Source: Candidatus Omnitrophota bacterium
GTDB taxonomy: Bacteria > Omnitrophota > Gorgyraeia > JABMRN01 > RBG-13-46-9
Direction of reading: 5' to 3'
Assembly: GCA_016782495.1 (NCBI GenBank)
Contig: JADHYL010000006.1
Location: 1 to 23,418, forward strand
DNA: 23,418 nt
Part shown: positions 12,447 through 21,400 of the stretch, piece after piece
Layout: the number at the start of each line of letters is the position of its first letter
Position numbering within the stretch: the first letter of the stretch is position 1
The notes under the pieces: model-generated
The model's database searches: none
Told to the model about the DNA's origin: nothing
The model's input: the letters and a program-made list of their open reading frames with translations, nothing else
Position numbers and translations under genes: made by a program

Positions 12447-14081
12447 ATGATTAGCGAGCCGGCTGTAGGCAAAACGTTTTTCGGAAGAGACGACGCTTTG
12501 CAAATTCTGCAAAAAAGGGTAAACGCCCTTAAGGGCGGCTATAGGCAGAACGTTGCCCTGACGGGCCAGATGCTTTCCGGAAAATCTTCGATTTTATACC
12601 AGCTGCTCTACACGCTTAAAGATCCGTCCCTTGTGCCGGTTTACATCGAAGTCGTAGAGGAACCTTTCCGCGCGTTCGCGGACAGATTCATCGCGACCCT
12701 TCTTTACAACTACCTTATATCATGCGGACACGAGGCGGCGAAAGAGCTCGGGGAATTAATGAATGTGGCCGATCGCTATATCCCTCATACTGTATACGCG
12801 ATAAAAAAGGTAAAGGCGGACCTCGCGAGAAAAAATCATAACGGGGCCTATCGAAAGCTTCTAAGCCTTACCTCCGTGCTGAAAAAAGAAACGGGTAAAT
12901 CCTGCATCGTCATCCTGGATGAATTTCATAACCTGGAGTTTTTTAAAGTGCGAAAACCGTATCTTCACTTCGGTAAAATAATGATGATCCAGAAAGACAC
13001 GATGTACATCGTATCGAGCTCTCAAAAAAGCACTATAAAAAAGATACTTTCCGAGAAACTGGCGCTTTTATTCGGCAATTTTGAAATCCTGGAAATCGAG
13101 GGTTTCGACGACAGGACAGCCGGCGAATTCCTTAAAGAGAAACTGGGCTTTATTGGGATCGACCGAAGCCTCATGGAATACCTAATAGAATTTACGGACG
13201 GTAACCCTTTTTATCTAGATGTTATCGCCAAAAAAATAGCGGCGTTAGCGACCTTGCGAAAGCTAAGCTACGCCGGAAAAGACATTGTCGCAGAAACCCT
13301 CGTCATTCTTATGCACCAGACAAGCGGCACGATAAATCAATATTTTACCAATACCATAATGACCCTTTTGGATAAGGGCTTCAGGAAGGACTATCTGGAC
13401 GTCTTGACAGCCCTGGCCTCGGGATGCAATAAATTAAAAGATATAGCGGCGTACTTTAAAAAGAAAAGCGCAAGCGGCTTCGCAAGGAAACTATCCGCCC
13501 TCATCGAAATCGACATGGTATATAAAAGCGGCGTGTTTTACGGACTCCAGGACAAGGTATTAGAATTCTGGCTAAAGATGGTATATCATAAAAAGAAAAC
13601 CTCCCTGGTTGACGAAATAGTAAACAAAACCGAGGATTTTAAGAACGCGGTCCTGGGTGACATAGATGAATATCTCGCTGAAAGCCAAAAAGACACGGTT
13701 GAAAGGATCAGCGAGCTTTTTGGGAACTTTAACGGCGAAACGGTAGAAATTGAAAAAAAAGAGAGGCGCCTGCCGCGTTTTGCTAAAATCGAGCGCGTTA
13801 AATACGGAGACTCTGAAGGCCTTATGGGCGAACAGGGCGGTAATAAATACTGGGTGTGCCAAGTAGGGCGGGCCCGCATGGACGAATCAAGCGTATCCGA
13901 TTTTATAGAGCATTATTATCCGATGCGTCGCCATCTGGCGAAAAAGATTTGCATTGCGCTCGAGGGCATGGATACAAATGCCCTGCTTCTGGCAAAAGAA
14001 AAAAATATATGGGTTTGGGACCTGAAGAGGATAAAAGGGCTTTTAAGGCTTTACAGAAAGCGCAACATCATATACAGATGA
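12447..14081 (+). CDS. AAA/STAND-like ATPase with PD-(D/E)XK-like C-terminal domain
   Basis: A 544-residue cytoplasmic protein. It opens with a VGKTFFGRDDALQILQKR block, as in archaeal-type ATPases (PF01637). Walker A is GQMLSGKS (40-47), Walker B CIVILDEF (153-160), and a sensor-like YIVSSSQKS lies near 187-195. A winged-helix-like region follows (about 300-390). The last 100 residues resemble a restriction-endonuclease-like domain, with WVCQVGRAR at 469-477, a KKICIALEG strand and the NIWVWDLKRIKGLLRLY end. In active members the middle strand carries ExK; here Q472-V-G474 stand there, so nuclease activity is doubtful. It has an AGGTGG ribosome site and overlaps the next gene by four bases. 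The biological role is unknown. Confidence 0.75.
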   Translation: MISEPAVGKTFFGRDDALQILQKRVNALKGGYRQNVALTGQMLSGKSSILYQLLYTLKDPSLVPVYIEVVEEPFRAFADRFIATLLYNYLISCGHEAAKELGELMNVADRYIPHTVYAIKKVKADLARKNHNGAYRKLLSLTSVLKKETGKSCIVILDEFHNLEFFKVRKPYLHFGKIMMIQKDTMYIVSSSQKSTIKKILSEKLALLFGNFEILEIEGFDDRTAGEFLKEKLGFIGIDRSLMEYLIEFTDGNPFYLDVIAKKIAALATLRKLSYAGKDIVAETLVILMHQTSGTINQYFTNTIMTLLDKGFRKDYLDVLTALASGCNKLKDIAAYFKKKSASGFARKLSALIEIDMVYKSGVFYGLQDKVLEFWLKMVYHKKKTSLVDEIVNKTEDFKNAVLGDIDEYLAESQKDTVERISELFGNFNGETVEIEKKERRLPRFAKIERVKYGDSEGLMGEQGGNKYWVCQVGRARMDESSVSDFIEHYYPMRRHLAKKICIALEGMDTNALLLAKEKNIWVWDLKRIKGLLRLYRKRNIIYR

Positions 14082-14560
14082 AAAGAATAGGCGTAGTCTC
14101 AGATACACACATTCCGAAAACCGCGCCGGATATGCCGGAAGCGGTCTACGAGGAGTTTAAAAACGTTGACATGATACTCCATGCGGGTGATTTTGTCGTT
14201 ATTGGCCTTCTTGAAAAATTGCGCGCCTTAGCGCCGACGCGCGGCGTGTGCGGCAATATGGACACGGATGAAATAAGAAACGTTCTTCCGGTAAAAGATA
14301 TTATTAAAGTCGACGGTTTTAAAATCGGCCTCATGCACGGATACGGGTCTCCCACAAAACTCACTAGCGTTCTTAAGGATGAATTTAACAAGGTGGATGT
14401 TATCGTCTTCGGCCATTCCCACGCGCCTTATAACGAAAAAATTAAAAATACGCTTTTTTTCAATCCTGGCACGCCAACCGATAGAATTTTCGCCCCCTAC
14501 AACACGTTCGGGATCCTGGAGGTGGGGGATGAGGTAAAGGGGAGGATTATAAGGATATGA
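14078..14560 (+). CDS. YfcE/MJ0936-family metallophosphodiesterase
   Basis: A 160-residue calcineurin-like phosphoesterase. The metal ligands are in order: D9/H11 (SDTH), D38 (HAGD), N60 (CGNMD), H87 (MHGYG), H113/H115 (FGHSHAP), followed by FNPGTPTDR. This matches the small YfcE/MJ0936 group, which hydrolyses phosphodiester model substrates; the natural substrate is unknown. ATG 14078 overlaps the ATPase stop as ATGA, and no longer start upstream fits the family. It overlaps the HIT gene by four bases, so it is tightly coupled on both sides. Confidence 0.92.
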   Translation: MKRIGVVSDTHIPKTAPDMPEAVYEEFKNVDMILHAGDFVVIGLLEKLRALAPTRGVCGNMDTDEIRNVLPVKDIIKVDGFKIGLMHGYGSPTKLTSVLKDEFNKVDVIVFGHSHAPYNEKIKNTLFFNPGTPTDRIFAPYNTFGILEVGDEVKGRIIRI

Positions 14561-15024
14561 ATCGACTATGGGCGCCCTGGCGCAAGGAATATATTACGAT
14601 GAAAAAAAGTAAGGGCTGTATCTTTTGCGCGTGTAAAGCCAAGCGACCGGATAAGAAAAAGTTCATGCTGAAAAGAACCGCGCATTCTTTTTCCATGTTG
14701 AACAGATACCCGTACAACAACGGCCACGTAATGATAGCGCCGGTAAGGCACGTTAAAAGCCCGGAACTATTAACCAAAGACGAGTTGGCGGACCTCTGGC
14801 GGCTTGTGAATTACACCAAGAAAAAAATAGATACGTTTCTCAAGCCGGACGGTTTCAATATCGGACTAAATATAGGTAAGATAGCAGGCGCCGGATTTCC
14901 CCGACACGCGCATGTGCACGTCGTGCCGCGCTGGGAAGGCGATACAAATTTTATGCCGGTTATCGCAGATACCAAGATCGTATCTTATTCGCTTGACGAA
15001 ATGTGGAAAGTTCTTAAAGGGTAA
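14557..15024 (+). CDS. HIT-family hydrolase/phosphorylase (Ap4A phosphorylase-like)
   Basis: A 155-residue histidine-triad protein. It starts MNRLWAPWRKEYI, has a zinc-type CIFC (21-24), a NNGHVMIAPVRHV strand, and the triad H117-A-H119-V-H121 in FPRHAHVHVVPRWEGDTNFM. The PRW-GD-NFM ending is typical of the subgroup that includes mycobacterial Ap4A phosphorylase, so it probably degrades diadenosine polyphosphates. Substrate choice is inferred. It is coupled to the phosphodiesterase gene by ATGA and is followed after one base by the dGTPase-like gene. Confidence 0.9.
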   Translation: MNRLWAPWRKEYITMKKSKGCIFCACKAKRPDKKKFMLKRTAHSFSMLNRYPYNNGHVMIAPVRHVKSPELLTKDELADLWRLVNYTKKKIDTFLKPDGFNIGLNIGKIAGAGFPRHAHVHVVPRWEGDTNFMPVIADTKIVSYSLDEMWKVLKG

Positions 15025-15025
15025 T

Positions 15026-16180
15026 ATGCTGACTAGAAAAGAGATTGAAAGGCAGGAATATCAGATATTGGCGCCATACGCCACTAAATCCGGCCAAACC
15101 GAGGGACGCATTCACCCGGAAAAAGAGCACGAGTACAGGTCTTGCTACCAGCGAGACAAGGATAGGATCATCTACTCATCGGCTTTCCGCAGGTTAGAGT
15201 ACAAAACTCAAGTGTTTGTAAATCACGAGGGCGACCATTATAGAACGCGCCTTACCCATACGCTTGAGGTAACGCAAATCGCCAAAACCATCGCAAGGGC
15301 GCTAAGATTAAATGAAGAGCTGGTGGAGGCAATCGCGCTCGCGCACGATCTTGGCCACACGCCTTTCGGTCATTCCGGGGAAGATGCCCTGAGAGAGCTT
15401 ATGGCTGAACATGGCGGTTTCGACCATAATTCCCAGGGGCTAAGAGTCGTGGACCTCTTAGAGGAGATATACCCCAACTTCCCGGGCATTAACCTGACTT
15501 ACGAGGTCCGCGAGGGTATCATAAAGCACTCTACGCCTTTTGATAAACCCAGGCCATACATACCGTTTGAGGATAAGGGTTCGCCCGCCCTTGAGGTGCA
15601 GGTGGTTGATATAGCGGATGAGATAGCCTACGACAATCACGATTTGGATGACGGCCTGGCAAGCGGGCTGATAGAAGAAAAGGCTATAAGTGATTTGCCT
15701 TTGTGGCAAGAGGTCGCGGAAGCGGTAAAGGTGCGTTACCCGAAAATTTCCAAAAAGACCATGAGGAGCCAGGTAATAAGAATGCTTATCAATATGGAGG
15801 TAACGGATTTAATAAAAACCGCGGAGAAAAAAATAAAAAAGTTTAAATTGACTTCCTTGAAGGCGGTAAGAAAGTTTCCGGAGAGGGTGATAAGTTTCAG
15901 CAAGGATATAGAAACCGCCAGAGGCCCTTTGAGAGATTTTCTCATTAACAATCTCTACCGGCATTACAGGGTCGTCAGAATGTCCAAAAAAGCGTACAGG
16001 TTCATAAAAGATTTATTTGAGACATACGTCGATAACCCGGAACAGCTTCCTTCGTCTCACGCCGCCAGGATAAAAAACGAAGAAAAGCACAGGGTTGTCT
16101 GCGATTATATAGCGGGCATGACGGATAGATACGCGCTTGACGAATACAAAAAGTTTTTTGACCCATACAAAAAGGTGTAA
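15026..16180 (+). CDS. dGTPase-like HD-domain triphosphohydrolase
   Basis: A 384-residue protein of the deoxyguanosinetriphosphate triphosphohydrolase-like family, which cleaves dNTPs to nucleoside and triphosphate. The family opening RSCYQRDKDRIIYSSAFRRL is followed by TQVF, RLTHTLEV (H78), IALAHDLGHTPFGHSGEDAL (H107/D108) and the late metal aspartate in VVDIADEIAYDNHDLDD. The HD metal site is complete. ATG 15026 follows AAAGGG; the open frame further upstream overlaps the HIT gene and was rejected. Homologues act in nucleotide pool control, and some restrict phage. It is two bases from the next gene. Confidence 0.93.
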   Translation: MLTRKEIERQEYQILAPYATKSGQTEGRIHPEKEHEYRSCYQRDKDRIIYSSAFRRLEYKTQVFVNHEGDHYRTRLTHTLEVTQIAKTIARALRLNEELVEAIALAHDLGHTPFGHSGEDALRELMAEHGGFDHNSQGLRVVDLLEEIYPNFPGINLTYEVREGIIKHSTPFDKPRPYIPFEDKGSPALEVQVVDIADEIAYDNHDLDDGLASGLIEEKAISDLPLWQEVAEAVKVRYPKISKKTMRSQVIRMLINMEVTDLIKTAEKKIKKFKLTSLKAVRKFPERVISFSKDIETARGPLRDFLINNLYRHYRVVRMSKKAYRFIKDLFETYVDNPEQLPSSHAARIKNEEKHRVVCDYIAGMTDRYALDEYKKFFDPYKKV

Positions 16181-16182
16181 AA

Positions 16183-17673
16183 ATGGAAGACCTGAATACC
16201 GAAAGGCAAAAAAAGATCTTTAAGGAACTGGACGGAAACAGTGACTTTAAAAAGTCGGAAAGTATACTTTCGAATTCCGTCGGACATTTTATTCTTAGGC
16301 TGGTAGACAAAAAAAGTGCCTACCAAAAGGAAATTCTGCAAAAGAATTTTTGCAAACGCTCTAAAGATAAGGACAAGCATGCCCAGATCATTGCCGATGC
16401 GGTAAAAAAAGCGGATAAATCAAAAAGAGCCGAACCATTTAAGTACTCTACGAATGATTACGGATTTTGCCTGCCGCTTTTGGACGAGGAGAATGTTTTT
16501 GGATACATCATCGTCTGCCAGCTTAAAAAAGCTCCCCCTCAATCCACTATAGAGTTTTTCGGCCACTCGATTAAATCAATAATAAAAATGTTAAAAAAGG
16601 ATATTGAACTAAACAACCTCTACGCGACAACAAAACCGCGCTCTATTGCGCTTTCAACTGTTCACACCGTTCATCGTCTGATAATGTCTTCTCTTTATCT
16701 TAACGAACTTCTGGAGAGAATAGCCAGGCTTTCAATGCAGATCATAAATACCAACCGCTGTTCCATAAAACTGGTGGACAGCAAGAAAAAAACCCTGCTA
16801 CCGAAAGCCACGATCGATCTAAGAAGCAAGAAAGCGAAGCTTAAGAAGGTAAAAATCGGCAGGTGGGCTCCGGGCAAATCCGTTAAATACTCAAAATCCA
16901 TAAGGGGGGACAGGTACCTTGCTACCCCTTTAATCGACGAAGACGTAATAGGGGTCATAACTCTTTATGATAAGTGCGACAACCAGCCTTTCAATCAATA
17001 TGACGAGGAGATAATGAGGACTCTTGCGGAACAATCGGCCATAGCTATTAAAAACGCCCAGCTTTACAGGGAACAGGAAAAACTTACCATGGGCAGCATA
17101 AAAGCGCTCGCACAGATAATACAAAGCAGGTGTCCCGGCATGTATGCGCCTAAATCTGTATTCTTAAAGCTGATTCAGCTGGTTGGGCATGAATTCCAGA
17201 TGCGCGAACACGAACTCAAGAGCCTGCAGTACGCCACCATTCTTCATGACGCAGGTGAGCTCATGATCCCCGAGAGCGTGCTCCGCAAAAAGGGCAAGCT
17301 TACGGAGGAGGAATACAAGTTAATAAAAGAGCACCCCCTAAAAGGCGCGGAGATAATAAAGAGCCTAAAGTCGCTTAAATCAGTTGCGCCGTCGATAATG
17401 CATCATCACGAAAATTACGACGGAACCGGATATCCGAAAGGGTTGAAAGGTAACGATATCCCGCTGGGCGCCCGCATAATGGCGGTTGTCTCGTCGTTTG
17501 AAGCAATGATCACAAAGCGGCCCTACAAGGTCCCGCTTTCCATTGAGCAGGCGATTGAAGAGATAAAGAAAAACTCCGGAAAGCAATTCGACCCCAAGGT
17601 GGTAAGCGCCTTTTTAAAAATAGTGAAAAAAAGAGACATCATTAATTTGATAAAAAAAGAAATACGGAGCTAG
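16183..17673 (+). CDS. GAF-domain protein with degenerate HD-GYP domain
   Basis: A 496-residue protein. Residues 1-150 look like a diverged sensor (GAF/PAS-like) segment, 160-295 a GAF domain (SLYLNELLERIARLSMQIIN through AIKNAQLYREQEK), and 300-490 an HD-GYP domain. Active HD-GYP enzymes cleave cyclic di-GMP. Here HD (355-356), EHP (H384), HHHE (407-410) and GTGYPKG (415-421) are present. However, the first ligand histidine is missing (MYAPKSV, 320-326), HDxGK reads HDAGE (E359), and the VADxxDA motif reads VVSSFEA (435-441), losing the metal aspartate. Catalysis is doubtful, so a sensing or binding role is likelier. No membrane segment. AAGGTG ribosome site. Confidence 0.85.
   Translation: MEDLNTERQKKIFKELDGNSDFKKSESILSNSVGHFILRLVDKKSAYQKEILQKNFCKRSKDKDKHAQIIADAVKKADKSKRAEPFKYSTNDYGFCLPLLDEENVFGYIIVCQLKKAPPQSTIEFFGHSIKSIIKMLKKDIELNNLYATTKPRSIALSTVHTVHRLIMSSLYLNELLERIARLSMQIINTNRCSIKLVDSKKKTLLPKATIDLRSKKAKLKKVKIGRWAPGKSVKYSKSIRGDRYLATPLIDEDVIGVITLYDKCDNQPFNQYDEEIMRTLAEQSAIAIKNAQLYREQEKLTMGSIKALAQIIQSRCPGMYAPKSVFLKLIQLVGHEFQMREHELKSLQYATILHDAGELMIPESVLRKKGKLTEEEYKLIKEHPLKGAEIIKSLKSLKSVAPSIMHHHENYDGTGYPKGLKGNDIPLGARIMAVVSSFEAMITKRPYKVPLSIEQAIEEIKKNSGKQFDPKVVSAFLKIVKKRDIINLIKKEIRS
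17666..17669 (+). promoter_or_regulatory. Ribosome binding site supporting an ATT start
   Basis: GGAG lies at the end of the HD-GYP gene, ten bases before an ATT codon at 17680. The frame that follows encodes a membrane segment but has no ATG, GTG or TTG before it. Confidence 0.4.
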
Positions 17674-17679
17674 AAACAA

Positions 17680-18411
17680 ATTCGAATCTTTTTTAAGCTC
17701 TTTATCATAGTAGCCATATTTTTACTGGTTGCGACGCTGGCGTACCTCGCGAGGGCCGGGGATCTTTTTCTCGATTTTGTCGGAAATCAGCTTCGCATTG
17801 ATATCGCTTACAGAAACCACTCGGGCTTCATATCCTGTTTTGTGCTGAGGTTTATTGAGCTTTCCCGGGCAAGGTTCCTCCTGGAAGACTTCGATCTCGC
17901 TCTGGAAACCGAAAAAACTTTTATTGAACCCGATTTCGCGGATATTTTTGATAAAAAGGCTATTGTTCTAAGGTGCGTCCTGGACAGAGCCTTTTTCTCA
18001 AATGTAAGGGAAATGTTACCCGGCGAAAAAGAAATATCCCGCTTTCTCGGGGAAGGCCCGTTTCCCCTGCTTGATAATCTGATAAACGTTGTTTTTGACA
18101 CGATGGACGTTACGCTCGTAATTTACGGCAAAACGGTAGAATTTCCTTCTTTTGTCGCCGAGAGCCCGGATATAAAAATATTCGCTTCGGGTTCGGTAAC
18201 GGACGGGGGAGATTCAAGCGTGCGCATGAAAATATTTCTTTCCTCCCGCTTTACCGAAGGGCTTCCCGAAGCCGTGCGTGAGCTCCTGAAAGAAGAAGCC
18301 GGGGGGTGGCACAGCTACTCAATATCGTTTGAGGGGGGCAAAAATAGACCCTCTTTCAAACTGGAAAGCGACAGGTTCAATATAGAATTTAAGCGAATAG
18401 AGGTCCGATGA
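17680..18411 (+). CDS. Membrane-anchored protein of unknown function, predicted ATT start
   Basis: The open frame directly after the HD-GYP stop (TAG 17671-17673) encodes RIFFKLFIIVAIFLLVATLA, a strong N-terminal membrane segment. It continues without stops for 243 codons from ATT 17680. The first ordinary start (GTG 17842) would remove the anchor and begin in mid-sequence without a ribosome site. I therefore place the start at ATT 17680, with GGAG ten bases upstream. CTG 17725 is an alternative. The rest has alternating strand-like segments (KAIVLRCVLDRAFF, DVTLVIYGKTVEFPSF, YSISFEGG), slightly reminiscent of AsmA-type proteins. I do not recognise the family. It overlaps the helicase gene by four bases. 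Confidence 0.6.
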   Translation: MRIFFKLFIIVAIFLLVATLAYLARAGDLFLDFVGNQLRIDIAYRNHSGFISCFVLRFIELSRARFLLEDFDLALETEKTFIEPDFADIFDKKAIVLRCVLDRAFFSNVREMLPGEKEISRFLGEGPFPLLDNLINVVFDTMDVTLVIYGKTVEFPSFVAESPDIKIFASGSVTDGGDSSVRMKIFLSSRFTEGLPEAVRELLKEEAGGWHSYSISFEGGKNRPSFKLESDRFNIEFKRIEVR

Positions 18412-21400
18412 CCGAACTTCTTTTAAAAAATCTTAACAGGGAGCAAAGGGAAGCGGCGGAAAATCTTGAAGGCCCGCTATTGGTAATCGCCGGGCCGGGA
18501 ACGGGTAAAACCGAGCTTCTTTCCGTCAGGGCCGCGAATATCATGAAAAAGAAAGACGTCCCGGGCGAAAACATACTTATATTAACCTATACAAACGCTG
18601 CCGCAAAATCCGTCAAGGAGAGGCTGGCGAAAATCGTGGGTTTTGAGGGGTACAGGGTTTTTGCCGATACGTTTCACGGTTTTGCAAATTCCGTCATCCT
18701 TGACTCGGAAGAGGCGTCCGCATACTTGAAAGAACGCGTAAAGATGTCCGACCTCGAAAGGATAAAAGCCTTTCAATACATCGTGGATAATTTTAACGAC
18801 CGCGTAAAGGAATTGCGCCCCTTTGGCGCCCCGTATCTATACATATCCGAAATCGCAAAAAGGATAAGCGAGCTCAAGAACGAAGGCATAACGCCGCCCG
18901 AGTTCGAGAAGGCGGTAAAAAACATGGAGCCTGACGGGATTTACGCGGAAAAAAAGCACGTATCGCGCCTCTTGGAGCTTTCTTTCATATACGCGAAATA
19001 CGAGGAGCTGAAAAGCGGAGTCAATAAAGACGTGTTTGACGAAAGGGGAAGGTACGATTACGACGATATGATTCTCATGGCGATAAAGATACTGCGAAAC
19101 GAGGCGGAACTTAAAAAAACTTACGGAGAAAGGTGCAAATACGTCATGGTTGACGAGTTCCAGGACACCAATGGGTCACAGCTTGCGCTCCTTTTCGAGC
19201 TATGCGAAGGAAAGAGCCCTAATTTGTGTTGCGTCGGTGACGACGACCAGTCAATATACAGGTTTCAGGGTGCCAGCATCGCGAATTTCAGAATGCTTAA
19301 AGAGCGTTTTCCGGCGTTAAGGATCATAAAATTGAAAAATAATTACAGGTCCACCAGGGAGATAATAGGGCTTTCCTCAAACATAATACAACAAATACCC
19401 TCGAGAGAAAGGCTCCAGGAGGTAAAAGAGCTTACCCCGCAAAAAGATTACAAGAATAAGAATATCGAATTAGTCAAGTGCTCGACCGAAGACGAAGAAA
19501 TAGTTTACATAATAAAAAAAATCGCCGAAATCAAAAAAATAATATCCTCTTCTAAAGACCTTGCGCCCGAAGAAAGAAGAAGTCCGTATAACCAAATCGC
19601 AATCCTGGTAAGAAAACGCTCTTCCATACTAAAGTTAATCGACGGCTTCCTTAAAGCGGGCATACCTTACGCTACGGATGGCAAAGAAGACATAAGCCGG
19701 GAGAAAAGGGTAAGGCAAATGCTTGACGTCCTCGCCCTGGCGAAACCCGCGTTAACCGGCCTGGAAGAAAAGGGCCTCGTGCTTTACAGGGTACTGTCCT
19801 CGGACTTTTTCGGAATACCCCAGGAGAGCATCATAAGGTTTATTGATTTCGCGAACAAAAAAAGATACGAGCCGGGGTTTAATCTTCTCGCGCAATTTTT
19901 GCAATTTTTCCCTGTTCGTGACCCAAAAAGCAAACCTGCGCCTTCCGACACGAAGAAACTGGCACTTTTAAGGGAGCTAAAACTCGATAAAGCGCACAAC
20001 ATGCATCTGGCGAGCTTTGCCATGCACAGGCTTCTGGCGGATGCCGACACAAGGCCTGTCCACGATATACTTCTGGGTTTTGTCGAAGACGTGTCGCTTT
20101 TTAAGTTTATCCTTGAATCATCCGGCAAAAACCGTATTTTAATCACTCGCCAGCTTCGCGCGTTAACCTCTTTTATAAATATGGTGAAAGACTCCTCTTT
20201 TTCCAGGCCGGATCTTCGTTTGAGCGAATTTTTGGATGAACTCGAGACGATGAAGGCGCACAACATGCCCGTAGTGGGGCGCCTGGTAACCGAGAGTCAG
20301 GACGGCGTGAGGATTATCACGGCTCACGCCTCAAAGGGGCTTGAGTTTCACACGTGCTTTATCCCGTTCTGCCTGGAAGATAAGAATTGGCCGCTTAAGG
20401 CGCTCCCCGAGAGAATACCTCTTCCGCCAAGCATAGTGAAAACAAAGGAAAGCGTCGCCAGTAAGTCCGACTTGAGAAGGCTTTATCTGTTTGACGAAAC
20501 AAGGCTTTTTTATGTTGCTTCCAGCAGGGCAAAATCAAATCTTATTTTTACCTCGAGCCCTTCCGAAGACAATATTACGAGTTCCTTTTTTAACAATCTC
20601 GGCATTGCCGAGAAACTGTGCGATACCGGGGAGCTGGAAACTCTAAAACAATTTTTTGGGAAGAAGCCGGACGATGACCCGATAAAAAACACCGAAAGCG
20701 CCCTGAGGGTTTTGATAAAGGACCTGATGCTCACCCCCACCAAACTCAACAATTTCATAAAATGCAAACGAAAGTTTCTCTATGATAACCTTCTGCTTTT
20801 ACCGGGCCGCAAAAGAGATCCCCTGGTATTCGGTAACTCGGCCCACAAGGCACTTGAAGATACGTACGGAAGATTTAAAAAAGAGGGAATATTTCCGGAT
20901 TTCTCGTTCTTTAGCGAGTCATTCAGGAGGGAGCTTAGATTCCAGGGAGCACCGAAGGCGATGGAAAGCGCCTGTTTGGCGAAGCTCGGCACCCTGGAAG
21001 AATGGTTCAAAATGGCGGGCAAAAACCCCGTAGTTCCCATTGATCTGGAAAAAAAGAAGGTCATTACCCTTAAAGGCGGAATCACTTTTGCCGGAAAATT
21101 TGACAAAATCGAGTTTGAGAACAAAAAGGAAGGCCTGGTGAGAATCATCGATTATAAGACCGGCAAGCCGGACGAGCATATAAAAAATATTGAAAAAAAC
21201 AGCTCCCCCGCAAGCGAGGATTGTGACGATTACCTGAGGCAGCTTGTGGCTTATAAATTGTTATACGAAAACGACACCTATGAACCCGCAAAATACACCG
21301 TCACGCACGGCGAGCTTGTTTTCCTTGAGCCCGTCAAGGAGTCATCGCGCAAATACAATCTTACGAAAGGAAGCTACGCGAATAAAAAAGTCCAAATTAC

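Noticed and set aside
13856..14077. Longer phosphodiesterase starting inside the ATPase gene
   Set aside because: The phosphodiesterase fold begins at MKRIGVVSDTH (14078); the upstream part is an out-of-frame reading of the ATPase gene.
14912..15025. Longer dGTPase-like protein starting inside the HIT gene
   Set aside because: The extra residues overlap the conserved end of the HIT gene in another frame and have no family match.
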